NCBI RefSeq assembly: GCF_900101545.1
Contig: NZ_FMZU01000006.1
Location: forward strand, 62,001 to 126,000
DNA length: 64,000 bases
Origin: Variovorax sp. CF079
Lineage (GTDB): Bacteria > Pseudomonadota > Gammaproteobacteria > Burkholderiales > Burkholderiaceae_C
Reading direction: 5' to 3'
Part shown: positions 29,032 to 37,690 of the stretch, piece by piece
How positions within the stretch are numbered: the stretch's first letter is position 1
How the letters are laid out: every line of letters begins with the position of its first letter
Translations under genes and position numbers: made by a program
Notes under the pieces: model-generated
Told to the model about the DNA's origin: nothing
Seen by the model: only the letters and a program-made list of their open reading frames with translations
Database searches by the model: none

Positions 29032-32000
29032 GGGCTGGGGCTTCCTCGATGCCCGCGGCTTGCGCGTGGCGCTTGTCGACCTCGTGCTGGCGCTCGCTGC
29101 CCTTGAACAGGCTACGCACGACCACGAAGAACACCGGCACGAAAATCACCGCGAGCGCGGTGCCGGTCACCATGCCGCCGATCACGCCGGTGCCGATCGC
29201 GCGCTGGCTCGCCGAGCCCGCGCCCGTGGCCAGCACCAGCGGCAGCACGCCGAGGCCGAAGGCCAGCGAGGTCATGATGATCGGGCGGAACCGCAGATGG
29301 GCGGCGGCCAGCGCCGACTCGACCACGCCCTTGCCCTGCGCCTGCAGGTCCTTGGCGAATTCGACGATCAGAATCGCGTTCTTCGCCGACAGGCCGATGA
29401 TGGTGATCAGGCCGACCTGGAAGTACACGTCGTTCGAATAGGCGCGCAGCAAGGTCGCGAGCAGCACGCCCAGCACGCCCAGCGGCACCACCATGATCAC
29501 GGACAGCGGAATCGTCCAGCTCTCGTAGAGCGCGGCCAGGCACAGGAACACGGCCAGGATCGAGAAGGCGTAGAGGATGATCGCCTGCGCGCCGGCGAGC
29601 TTCTCTTCGCGCGACTGGCCGGTCCATTCGTAGCCGAAGCCCGGCGGCAGCTGCGCGGCGAGCTTTTCGATCTCCGCCATCGCGGCGCCCGAGCTGTAGC
29701 CCGGCGCCGCCGAGCCCGAGATGCGGACCGCGGGGTAGCCGTTGTAGCGCACCGTCTGCTGCGCGCCGGTGATCCAGCGCGTGCTCGCGAAGGCCGACAG
29801 CGGCACCGGCTCGCCCTTGGTGTTGCTGGCGTTGAGCCTGAGCAGGTCGTCAGGTTGCATGCGCGCCGGCGCGTCGGCCTGCACCACCACCCGCTGCAGG
29901 CGCCCCTGGTTCGGGAAGTCGTTCACGTAGGTCGAGCCCAGCGCCGTCGACATCGTGCTGTTGATGGCGTCGAAGCTCACGCCCAGCGCGTTCGCCTTGT
30001 CGCGGTCGAGGTCGATCTGCAGTTGCGGCGCGTCTTCCAGGCCGTCCGGGCGCACCTGCGTCAGGATCGGGCTCTTGCCGGCCATGCCGAGCAGCTGGTT
30101 GCGCGCGTTGACCAGCGCCTCGTGGCCCGCGCCGCCACGGTCCTGCAGGCGGAAGCTGAAGCCGCTGGCGTTGCCGAGCTCGGGGATGGGCGGCGGCGAC
30201 AGCGGGTAGATGAAGGCATCGCGGATGCCCGACAGCGCCCCGAAGGCGCGGCCGGCCACCGCCTCGGCCGAATGGCTCGGGTCGTGCCGTTGCTCCCAGT
30301 CCTTCAGGGTCACGAAGGCGAGGCCGGCGTTCTGGCCCTGGCCCGAGAAGCTGAAGCCCAGCACCCCGACCATGCTCTCCACCTCGGGCTGCTTCAGGAT
30401 GTACTTCTCGACATCCTGCATCACCGACAGCATGCGCTCCTTCGTCGCACCCGGCGGCAGCTGCACGTTGACGATGATGTAGCCCTGGTCTTCCTGCGGC
30501 AGGAAGGAGGTGGGCAGCTGCCGGTACACCAGCACCACCGCGCCGATGATGGCCACGTAGATCACCAGGTAGCGCGCCGCGCGCTTGAGGATGCGCGCCA
30601 CCAGGCTCTCATAGCCCTTGGCGGTGCGGGCGAAGCTGCGGTTGAACCAGCCGAAGAAGCCGCGCTTCTCGTGGTGGTGGCCGGCCTCCACCGGCTTCAG
30701 CAGCGTGGCGCACAGGGCCGGCGTGAGCGACAGCGCCATGAAGGCCGAGAAGCCGATCGAGGCCACCATCACCGCCGAGAACTGGCGATAAATGTTGCCG
30801 GTGGAGCCGGCGAAGAAGGCCAGCGGCACGAACACCGAGATCAGCACCACCGTCACGCCGATGATGGCGCCGGAGATCTGGCGCATCGCCTTGCGCGTGG
30901 CTTCCAGCGGCGAGAGGCCTTCCTCGCTCATGATGCGCTCGACGTTCTCCACCACCACGATCGCGTCGTCCACCACGATGCCGATCACCAGCACCATGCC
31001 GAACATGGTCAGCACGTTGATCGAGAAGCCCAGCGCCAGCAGGATGCCGAAGGTGCCCAGCAGCGCGATCGGCACCACCACTGTCGGGATGAGCGTGTAG
31101 CGCCAGTTCTGCAGGAACAGGAACATCACCAGGAACACCAGCGCCACCGCCTCGAACAGCGTCTTCACCACCTCTGTGATGGAGATGTTCACGAAGCGAG
31201 AGCTGTCGTAGGGGATGGTCCACTTCACGCCCTGCGGGAAGTAGCGCGCGAGCTCGGTCATCTTGGCGCGGATTGCCTTGGCCGACTGCAGCGCGTTGCC
31301 GCCGGGAGCGAGCTGCACGCCGATGCCCACCGCCTGCTCGCCGTTGAGGCGTGCCGAGGTGGCATAGCCCTGGCCGCCGAGCTCGATGCGCGCCACGTCC
31401 TTGAGCCGGACGGCGGAGCCGTCGGTGTTGGCGCGCAGCACGATGTCGCCGAACTGGGAGGTTGTGGTGAGCTGGCCGTTGACCACCACGGTGGCCGCGA
31501 TCGCCTGGCCCGCCACGTTGGGCAAGTCGCCGATCGTGCCGGAGGACACCTGCGCGTTCTGCGCGCGGATCGCCGCGTTGACCTCGGCCGCCGACAGGTT
31601 GTAGCCCTGCAGCCTGGCCGGGTCGATCCAGATGCGCATCGCGCGCTCGGTGCCGAAGAGCTGGGCCTGGCCTACCCCGGCCACGCGCTGCAGCTCGGGC
31701 ACCACGTTGCGCGATGCGTAGTCGCCCAGCGCCGTGGTGTCGATCGCCGGGTTGTCGGAGGACAGCATCGTGAACAGCAGGAAGTTGTTGCGCGACTTGT
31801 CCACGCGCACGCCCTGCTGCGTCACGGCCGCCGGCAGCCGCGGCGTGGCGCGCGACAGCCGGTTTTGCACGTCCACCTGGGCGAGATCGGCGTTGGTGCC
31901 GGTCTCGAAGGTGATGGTGATGGTGCCGGTGCCGTCCGCCTGTGCCACCGATTCCATGTAGATGAGGCCCGGCGAGCCGTTCATCTCGCGCTCGATGACC

Positions 32001-32188
32001 GAGAGCACGCTGTCCTCCAGCGTCTGGGCCGAGGCGCCGGGATAGGCGACGTTGACGACGATGGCCGGCGGTGCCACCGGCGGGTACTGCGCGATCGGCA
32101 GCTGCGTGATGGACACGGCGCCCACCACGATGACGAACAGCGCGATCACCCACGCGAAGATCGGGCGGTCGATGAAGAATTTGGCCAT
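29024..32188 (-). CDS. RND efflux pump inner-membrane transporter (HAE1/AcrB-like)
   Basis: This 1,054-residue hydrophobe/amphiphile efflux transporter has 12 predicted membrane helices and two large periplasmic loops. The proton-relay Asp pair is in IGIVVDDAIVVVENVERIM and the Lys in GLSAKNAILIVEFAKD. N-terminus MAKFFIDRPIFAWVIALFVIVVGA is typical. It exports drugs, solvents and other hydrophobic molecules by proton antiport. The operon order is adaptor, pump, outer-membrane factor. Confidence 0.94.
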   Translation of the reverse strand: MAKFFIDRPIFAWVIALFVIVVGAVSITQLPIAQYPPVAPPAIVVNVAYPGASAQTLEDSVLSVIEREMNGSPGLIYMESVAQADGTGTITITFETGTNADLAQVDVQNRLSRATPRLPAAVTQQGVRVDKSRNNFLLFTMLSSDNPAIDTTALGDYASRNVVPELQRVAGVGQAQLFGTERAMRIWIDPARLQGYNLSAAEVNAAIRAQNAQVSSGTIGDLPNVAGQAIAATVVVNGQLTTTSQFGDIVLRANTDGSAVRLKDVARIELGGQGYATSARLNGEQAVGIGVQLAPGGNALQSAKAIRAKMTELARYFPQGVKWTIPYDSSRFVNISITEVVKTLFEAVALVFLVMFLFLQNWRYTLIPTVVVPIALLGTFGILLALGFSINVLTMFGMVLVIGIVVDDAIVVVENVERIMSEEGLSPLEATRKAMRQISGAIIGVTVVLISVFVPLAFFAGSTGNIYRQFSAVMVASIGFSAFMALSLTPALCATLLKPVEAGHHHEKRGFFGWFNRSFARTAKGYESLVARILKRAARYLVIYVAIIGAVVLVYRQLPTSFLPQEDQGYIIVNVQLPPGATKERMLSVMQDVEKYILKQPEVESMVGVLGFSFSGQGQNAGLAFVTLKDWEQRHDPSHSAEAVAGRAFGALSGIRDAFIYPLSPPPIPELGNASGFSFRLQDRGGAGHEALVNARNQLLGMAGKSPILTQVRPDGLEDAPQLQIDLDRDKANALGVSFDAINSTMSTALGSTYVNDFPNQGRLQRVVVQADAPARMQPDDLLRLNASNTKGEPVPLSAFASTRWITGAQQTVRYNGYPAVRISGSAAPGYSSGAAMAEIEKLAAQLPPGFGYEWTGQSREEKLAGAQAIILYAFSILAVFLCLAALYESWTIPLSVIMVVPLGVLGVLLATLLRAYSNDVYFQVGLITIIGLSAKNAILIVEFAKDLQAQGKGVVESALAAAHLRFRPIIMTSLAFGLGVLPLVLATGAGSASQRAIGTGVIGGMVTGTALAVIFVPVFFVVVRSLFKGSERQHEVDKRHAQAAGIEEAPAHD

Positions 32189-32201
32189 GCGGGGACGCTC
32201 C

Positions 32202-33476
32202 TTACTGCTTCGCGGCGGGAGCCGAAGCGGCTGCCGCGGCAGCAGGAGCAGCGTTCGCAGAGCCGGCGGAAGCCGGCGTCGGCGCTTTCCAGGGCACTGC
32301 CTTCACCGGCGCGCCGGGCGGCATCATCATCAGCTTCTGGAAGCCGTCGACCATGACCTGCTCGCCGGCCTTCAGGCCATCGAGCACGATCCACTGGTTG
32401 TTCTGGGCCGCGCTGATCTTCACCGTGCGCTTGTGCATCTTGCCCTCGGCATCGACCACCGTCAGCGTGTCGCCCTGCTGGGTGCGCGTGACCGCCTGCT
32501 GCGGCACGGTGATCGCGTTGCTGACCTGGGCCTGCTCCACCTTCACGCGCACGTAAAGGCCGGGCAGCAGCTCGCCCTTCGGATTCGGGACTTCGGCGCG
32601 CAGCGTGACCTGGCCGGTGGTGGAATCGACCGTCAGGTCGGAGAACAGCAGCTTGCCCGGCAGCGCGTACTCGCTGCCGTCTTCCAGCAGGATGCGCACG
32701 CTGGCCGCGTCGGCGCCGCTGGCGCGTTTGAACTGGCCGGCCTCCATCGCGCGGCGCAGTCTGAGCACGTCGCTGGCCGATTGGGTGAAGTTCACGTACA
32801 TCGGGTCGATCTGCTGGACCACGGCCAGCGCGGTCGCATCGCCCTGGCCCACCAGTGCGCCTTCGGTCACCAGCGCGCGGCCGATGCGGCCGGAAATCGG
32901 CGCCGTCACGCTCGCGTAGCCGAGATTGATTCTGGCGGTCTGCACCGAGGCGCGGCCCACCGCGACATCCGCTTCGGCGGTCTTGGCCGCGGCCACGGCA
33001 TTGAGATATTCCTGCTTGCTGACCGCGTTGGCTTCCACCAGCGGCTTGTAGCGCTCGGCCAGTGCCTTGGCCTGCACCGCATTGGCTTCGGCGCGCGCCA
33101 GGCTCGCCTCGGCGCTCTGCGCGGCAGCGGCGTAGGGCGCGGGGTCGATGCGGAACAGCGGCTGGCCCGCCTTCACGTCGCTGCCTTCGCGGAACTGCCG
33201 CTGCTGCAGGATGCCGGCGGCACGGGCGCGCACTTCAGCCACGCGCGAAGCTTCGAGCCGGCCGGGCAGCTCGGTCACCAGTCCGACATCGGTCGGCGTG
33301 GCGACCACCACGCCGACTTCGGGCGGCGGCGGTGCGCCGCCGCCACCCTGGGCGGCGGCGGCCGGTGCTCCGCTCTTGCCGCAGGCCGCGAGCGCAAGCA
33401 CCGCAGCGACCGCGGCCGTGACGGCCGCGCCGCGCGGCGAAAACAACGAATGACGCGAGACATGCAGTACAGGCAT
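32202..33476 (-). CDS. RND efflux periplasmic adaptor (AcrA/MexA-like)
   Basis: This 424-residue membrane-fusion protein has a lipoprotein-like signal (AVLALAACG, Cys about 32), a Pro/Gly spacer, lipoyl half-motifs (TELPGRLEASRVAEVRARAAGILQQRQFREGSDVKAGQPLFRID; VTAPISGRIGRALV), an alpha-helical hairpin (residues about 125-185) and a beta-barrel/MP domain, ending in an Ala-rich tail. It is first in the operon and divergent from the TetR gene. Confidence 0.93.
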   Translation of the reverse strand: MPVLHVSRHSLFSPRGAAVTAAVAAVLALAACGKSGAPAAAAQGGGGAPPPPEVGVVVATPTDVGLVTELPGRLEASRVAEVRARAAGILQQRQFREGSDVKAGQPLFRIDPAPYAAAAQSAEASLARAEANAVQAKALAERYKPLVEANAVSKQEYLNAVAAAKTAEADVAVGRASVQTARINLGYASVTAPISGRIGRALVTEGALVGQGDATALAVVQQIDPMYVNFTQSASDVLRLRRAMEAGQFKRASGADAASVRILLEDGSEYALPGKLLFSDLTVDSTTGQVTLRAEVPNPKGELLPGLYVRVKVEQAQVSNAITVPQQAVTRTQQGDTLTVVDAEGKMHKRTVKISAAQNNQWIVLDGLKAGEQVMVDGFQKLMMMPPGAPVKAVPWKAPTPASAGSANAAPAAAAAASAPAAKQ

Positions 33477-33569
33477 GCGATTCCTTTGAGCAAAGAAGGG
33501 GGACGGTACGTCGCGGCGCGGGTGCCTAAAGCATCACGGCGAGTCAGGCCATCGGGAGGTCCTCTAGTT

Positions 33570-33593
33570 TACATACATTCATGCATGTATAGT
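33570..33593. promoter_or_regulatory. AcrR-like operator between RND operon and TetR gene
   Basis: The site reads TACATACATTCATGCATG followed by TATAGT. The left half TACATACATT matches the left half of the E. coli AcrR operator, and the arms around the centre (ATACAT/ATGTAT) are palindromic. It lies between the divergent adaptor gene (start 33476) and the TetR gene (start 33623), as expected for repression of both. Confidence 0.7.
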
Positions 33594-33622
33594 CATTAAC
33601 CTCATATCCATAAGGGGGCATA

Positions 33623-34279
33623 GTGGTCCGACGTACCAAGGAAGAGGCGCAGGCGACACGGCACCGGCTGCTCGATGCTGCCGAAGTGCTGTTTCAAAGC
33701 CAAGGCGTTTCGCAGACCTCGCTGCAGCAGATCGCGCAGCAGGCCGGCGCCACGCGTGGCGCGATCTACTGGCACTTCAAGGACAAGGCGGACCTCTTCA
33801 ACGCGATGATGGAACGCGTCACGCTGCCGCTGGAGGCGGCGACGCGTGAGGCGAGCACGACAGGCGAGGATCCGCTGGCGGCGATCGAGCGGGTGATGGT
33901 CCAGGCCCTGAGCCTGATGGTCAGCGATCCGCAGGTGCGGCGCGTGTTCGAGGTCGCCACGCTCAAGGTCGAATACACCAGCGACATGGACGCGGTGCTG
34001 CAGCGCCATCGCAGCGCGCGCAACGAATGCGTGGTCGATTTCGGCAATGCGCTGCAGCACGCGGCGCGCCAGGCGGACATTCAGCTGCCGATTCCGGTCA
34101 AGACCGCGGCCTACGGCCTGCATGCAGTGATCAGCGGGCTGATCCAGGACTGGCTGCTGGAGCCCGAGGCCTTCGATCTCGTGCCGGCCGGCCGCCACAT
34201 CTTCCGCGTCTACCTGGCTGGCCTGGGGTTCGAGCGCCCGTCGATGGTTGTCGACGCAGCCTGCAAGGCCGCCGCCTGA
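33623..34279 (+). CDS. TetR/AcrR-family repressor of the RND pump
   Basis: This 218-residue repressor has the AcrR HTH: VRRTKEEAQATRHRLLDAAEVLFQSQGVSQTSLQQIAQQAGATRGAIYWHFKDKADLFNAM, then the C-terminal ligand domain. It closely follows the pattern of AcrR/TtgR/SmeT, which repress the adjacent efflux operon until a drug binds. GTG 33623 is used with GGGGG about seven bases upstream. Confidence 0.9.
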   Translation: MVRRTKEEAQATRHRLLDAAEVLFQSQGVSQTSLQQIAQQAGATRGAIYWHFKDKADLFNAMMERVTLPLEAATREASTTGEDPLAAIERVMVQALSLMVSDPQVRRVFEVATLKVEYTSDMDAVLQRHRSARNECVVDFGNALQHAARQADIQLPIPVKTAAYGLHAVISGLIQDWLLEPEAFDLVPAGRHIFRVYLAGLGFERPSMVVDAACKAAA

Positions 34280-34294
34280 TGGGCGATAATGACC

Positions 34295-34317
34295 GGCTCC
34301 GGTCGCTGGCCGGAGCC
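34295..34317. terminator. GC hairpin downstream of the TetR gene
   Basis: An eight-base inverted repeat GGCTCCGG / CCGGAGCC with a seven-base loop lies 15 bases past the TetR stop and just before the tRNA. No T-run follows, so it could be a weak terminator or a leader structure of the tRNA transcript. Confidence 0.4.
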
Positions 34318-34321
34318 CCAT

Positions 34322-34393
34322 CTCGCTGTATTTCAACGGATAGAATTCGGCCCTCCGAAGGCTGAGATCCAGGTTCGATTCCTGGCGGCGAAT
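34322..34393 (+). tRNA. Probable tRNA-Arg (anticodon CCG)
   Basis: The sequence folds as a cloverleaf. The D-arm is around AACGGATA. The anticodon stem CGGCC/GGCTG has loop CTCCGAA, giving anticodon CCG. The T stem-loop is CCAGG TTCGATT CCTGG. The acceptor stem pairs at six of seven positions, including one G-U, with an outermost C-A mismatch. No CCA is encoded, and the discriminator would be T. The arylsulfatase stop codon lies three bases downstream. The acceptor defects may mean an insertion has altered the 3' end, or that the gene is a remnant. Confidence 0.62.
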
Positions 34394-34396
34394 TCG

Positions 34397-36601
34397 CTAG
34401 TCTAGGTCCACGATCAGGTAAGGGAGCTCGCCATCAAATTCGCTCTCTTCCAGCCGGTAGTCAGGCGACACGGGACTCACACTGTCGCCTCCGATGTTGA
34501 AGCCATTCTGATTGAGAAAGGACTTTAACGTCCGATCGATGCGCCCGGTTGCCACTAAGAACCCATCAACTTCAATAGAGATTGATGCAGCTGAGCCAGG
34601 TTTCCTCTCGTCTAGATCGACCTTGCCGATCAATGTGTGGCGACCAGGTGAAAGCTTCACGCCAGTCACACTGCAGCTACTTGGAAAAATCGCGTTGTAG
34701 TAGAAAACCGGGACGCCGTGCAGGAAATAGAAAGCGTAGCCGTTGATCGAGCTGCCGTGACATGCGAGTACTCCGTGCCCACCATTCGCCCCCACGACGA
34801 CGTCGCAGCTTATGCGAAACGAACGGCCTACTGTGTGAGGCGCTGCGTCGGCGTGCAGATTTCGCAAGCGGCGACGAAACTTGAATGAGTTGCGTGATGC
34901 TCCATGGCTGGGTCGTCCCTCGGCGCCTTCTGTTGGCGAATGAATGGGAAGAATTTTGCCTTCTGCCGCCAACATCCAAAAGAGCTCTTTGAGCTCCTGA
35001 AGTTTCTGCGGGCTTTGGTTCGCCAAATCAATCGACTGGCTATAGTCGTCACGCAAATCATAGAGCTCCCACCGTCGGTCGTCGGGTGCTCTGGTTCTTC
35101 TCAGAGCAAAACTTTCCCACGGATCATTCTCGGGAGTAGTGCACGCCATCCACCCGTCGTGATAGATCCCGAAGTTCTGCATCGATTCGAAGATCTGGGT
35201 TTTTCGACTGGAAGTTGCCTCGGGACTATCGAACGCATACAGCATGCTCACCCCGTCCAGGGAGTCTTGGACAACCCCGTTGATGGTCTTGGGCGGCTCG
35301 ATGCCGGCAGCAGCCAGAACCGTGCTGTGAACATCCACCACGTGATGGAACTGTGTCCGAATCGAGCCTCGATCGCTCAACCGGCTCGGCCAGGAAACTA
35401 CCAGGCCATTTCGTGTACCTCCGAAATGGGATGCAACCTGCTTGTAGTACTGGAACGGGGAGTTAATCGCCCATCCCCAAGCGGCGGGGAAATGGTTGTA
35501 TGCATCAGGTCCACCGATCTTGTCGATCAGCTCTAGCTGGTCTTCAAGCTTCTCATCAAAGCCATTCGCCCAGGACTGCTCAAACAGCAAGCCGTTGAAC
35601 CCTCCTTCCGCGCTGCCGCCGTTATCGCCTTGAATGAACAGAATCAAGGTGTTGTCGAACTCTTTCCAGTCCTTCAACGTCTGGACCACGCGGCCAAATT
35701 GGTAATCAAAGTGATCCAGAGCAGCGGCGTATGCCTCCATCAGCCGCGTGGCAAGAGCCTTTTGTTGGGCGGAGAGCGAGGCCCAGGCTGGCAGGTTGTC
35801 TGGCCGAGGCGTGAGAAGCGCACTTTCGGGAATAACTCCCGAGGCTTTCTGGCGTTCGAAGGTTTCCGAGCGGACGGCATCCCACCCGATGTCGAATTTC
35901 CCACGGTACTTCTGAAGCCATTTCTGCGGCGCATGATGGGGTGAATGTGCCGTACCAGTGGCGTAGTAGACAAAAAACGGCTTTTCCGGGGCGACGGCTT
36001 TCTGCTGCGCGATCCAATCGATTGCGCGATCCGCCATGATCTCGTCGAAGTGGCGAGTGTCACCCCTAGGGGGTTGCACATGAGACGTGTTCTCTACCAG
36101 ATCTGGCGACCACATGTTTGTGTCAAAGCCAAGGAATCCGTAGAAATAGTCGAACCCCATGCCCGTGGGCCATCGATCGTAAGGCCCGAGCGGACCCATC
36201 TCCCATTCCGGTGTGATGTGGCCTTTCCCAAACATGGCGGTGCTGTAGCCATGAGCCCGCAGCACGTCGGCGATGGTCCCGGCAGATTTTGGAATGACGC
36301 TGGTGTAGCCGTCGTAGTACGACGGACGTGCGGTTACCCTCCCCATGCTCACCCGATGCGGATTGCGTCCTGTCAGGAGCGCCGCGCGCGTTGGTGAGCA
36401 CATGGCAGTGGTGTGGAACTGAGTAAAACGTAGCCCGCCTAAGGCTAGAGCGTCAAGGTTCTCGGTGGCGATTGGGCCGCCGAAGGTGCTGCACGCCCCG
36501 TATCCAACGTCGTCAGTCAGTACCACGATTACGTTTGGCGCCCCCTTCCTGGAGGTGCTGCTGGCGGGCCACTTGCCCCTTCCTTGATTGACTTGGTGCA
36601 T
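34397..36601 (-). CDS. Arylsulfatase-type sulfatase with C-terminal extension
   Basis: This 734-residue sulfatase has the nucleotidase-like metal site (PNVIVVLTDDVGYG, D30/D31) and the sulfatase signature CSPTRAALLTGRNP, where C68 would be converted to formylglycine. GDNGGSAEGG and HHVVDVHST complete the core. A beta-sandwich-like C-terminal domain of about 180 residues follows. There is no signal peptide, so it appears cytoplasmic and to act on imported sulfate esters. Codon use is less GC-biased than upstream genes. The start has no clear Shine-Dalgarno. A palindromic operator is centred about 25 bases upstream. Confidence 0.88.
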   Translation of the reverse strand: MHQVNQGRGKWPASSTSRKGAPNVIVVLTDDVGYGACSTFGGPIATENLDALALGGLRFTQFHTTAMCSPTRAALLTGRNPHRVSMGRVTARPSYYDGYTSVIPKSAGTIADVLRAHGYSTAMFGKGHITPEWEMGPLGPYDRWPTGMGFDYFYGFLGFDTNMWSPDLVENTSHVQPPRGDTRHFDEIMADRAIDWIAQQKAVAPEKPFFVYYATGTAHSPHHAPQKWLQKYRGKFDIGWDAVRSETFERQKASGVIPESALLTPRPDNLPAWASLSAQQKALATRLMEAYAAALDHFDYQFGRVVQTLKDWKEFDNTLILFIQGDNGGSAEGGFNGLLFEQSWANGFDEKLEDQLELIDKIGGPDAYNHFPAAWGWAINSPFQYYKQVASHFGGTRNGLVVSWPSRLSDRGSIRTQFHHVVDVHSTVLAAAGIEPPKTINGVVQDSLDGVSMLYAFDSPEATSSRKTQIFESMQNFGIYHDGWMACTTPENDPWESFALRRTRAPDDRRWELYDLRDDYSQSIDLANQSPQKLQELKELFWMLAAEGKILPIHSPTEGAEGRPSHGASRNSFKFRRRLRNLHADAAPHTVGRSFRISCDVVVGANGGHGVLACHGSSINGYAFYFLHGVPVFYYNAIFPSSCSVTGVKLSPGRHTLIGKVDLDERKPGSAASISIEVDGFLVATGRIDRTLKSFLNQNGFNIGGDSVSPVSPDYRLEESEFDGELPYLIVDLD

Positions 36602-36617
36602 AGTCGCAAAAAAGAAT

Positions 36618-36633
36618 GAGAATTATCATTCTG
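36618..36633. promoter_or_regulatory. TetR-type operator upstream of the arylsulfatase gene
   Basis: Read on the minus strand the site is CAGAATGATAATTCTC, nearly identical to CAGAATACTAATTCTG at 37550-37565 near the divergent operon. The wider match covers 16 of 18 bases (AATCAGAAT, two mismatched bases, TAATTCT). The region also resembles a Fur box, but the shared copy next to the TetR gene favours that regulator. Confidence 0.6.
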
Positions 36634-36790
36634 ATTGTGGCTCAAAGTCATGCGGTGCGCAAGAAGCGGTGTTCATGTCCCGTAAGGCGAGGGTAGTCTT
36701 GCAGCGTAGTGGCCAGGGGCACTGTAGCTCCGCCGCAGGATTTCAGCTCCGATCGCAGCGCTCGCTTGCCGGGTCTCGTCTGCCGAACGA

Positions 36791-37459
36791 CTACTCGGCA
36801 AGCAGGTAGGCCTTTACCAGCCGAAAAAGCTCATCACGGATCTGGTCATCATCAAGGCCCAGCGGTCCAGGGTTGTTGAGCACCGCGTGGACGAGCACCC
36901 CGGCCAGCGCCTGATAAGCAAACAGGATCCGAAGGCGACGCTCACCAGGCGGGACTGATGACAGGTAAGGGCTCAGTAGCTCGACCAAGATCACGCGATA
37001 GCGATCTCCCGACTTTTTGATGACTTCCCACATACCCTCTTTGCTGTGCTGCAAAGAGGCACGCATCACGCCGAGGTTCGACCGGAAGTTTCCAATCGCC
37101 TCGTCCACGATGGCACGGCAAAGGGCGTCGAGCGAGGACGCGCCAGGCGGGTGGCGAGCAACAAATTCCCGGATCGACTGCTCCGTTCGCATCGTCTGCA
37201 CGCGCTGCAACGTCAGGAAGAAGTGCTGCTTATCCTCGAATCGACCATAGAACGCACCCACAGTCGTCTTCGCGCTCGCGCAAACGGCCTCGATGGACAA
37301 ATCTTCCAGAGAGCGGTCGTGGAGCAATTTGCGGCCAGCTTCGATCAGTGCGGCAGCTGTATTCGCACTGCGCTTTTGCCGTGAGGGCTTCATCTCCGGC
37401 AGGCACCCCTGGGAGGCCCATGCTTCGATCTCAGCTAACGGGATTTGGGAAGGTCGCAT
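36791..37459 (-). CDS. TetR-family regulator of the sulfatase/TctC units
   Basis: This roughly 222-residue TetR protein has the HTH at NTAAALIEAGRKLLHDRSLEDLSIEAVCASAKTTVGAFYGRFEDKQHFF. A ligand domain then follows, with LRILFAYQALAGVLVHAVLNNPG. It lies between the arylsulfatase gene (same strand, downstream) and the divergent TctC operon. The start is uncertain: ATG 37459, ATG 37393 and a TTG/GTG pair at 37540-37535 are all in frame, and none has a strong ribosome site. The palindrome at 37549-37566 lies just upstream. Confidence 0.8.
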   Translation of the reverse strand: MRPSQIPLAEIEAWASQGCLPEMKPSRQKRSANTAAALIEAGRKLLHDRSLEDLSIEAVCASAKTTVGAFYGRFEDKQHFFLTLQRVQTMRTEQSIREFVARHPPGASSLDALCRAIVDEAIGNFRSNLGVMRASLQHSKEGMWEVIKKSGDRYRVILVELLSPYLSSVPPGERRLRILFAYQALAGVLVHAVLNNPGPLGLDDDQIRDELFRLVKAYLLAE

Positions 37460-37548
37460 CGTGTCACTTTGTATAGAACTTTTGTGCCAGTCGTGTTCCG
37501 GGTCGCCTGAGTCAGGTCGAAACGGCTTGACACTCACCAATAACAGAA

Positions 37549-37566
37549 TCAGAATACTAATTCTGA
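37549..37566. promoter_or_regulatory. TetR-type operator in the TetR/TctC intergenic region
   Basis: TCAGAATACTAATTCTGA is a perfect seven-base inverted repeat with an ACTA spacer. It lies between the divergent TetR gene and the TctC gene (start 37691) and matches the site before the sulfatase gene. Confidence 0.65.
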
Positions 37567-37690
37567 ATCCGCAAGCTTCTGAACTCGTTGGAGATGACTC
37601 CAGTTGCCGGATCGAAGCTGGTGAGCAAGTTTGTGGCTATCTGCTGGACGACGTCAGCTTAACTTTGTCAACACGCCTGTCGGAGGAATC

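Noticed and set aside
28958..32356. A 1,132-residue open frame antisense to the RND pump and outer-membrane factor
   Set aside because: It is a His/Arg/Asp-rich reading typical of antisense frames in GC-rich DNA and has no domain; the minus-strand pump is unambiguous.
36613..36632. Fur box upstream of the arylsulfatase
   Set aside because: AGAATGAGAATTATCATTCT does resemble a Fur box, but a near copy of the overlapping site lies beside the adjacent TetR gene, so a shared TetR operator explains both better. It is kept only as an alternative.
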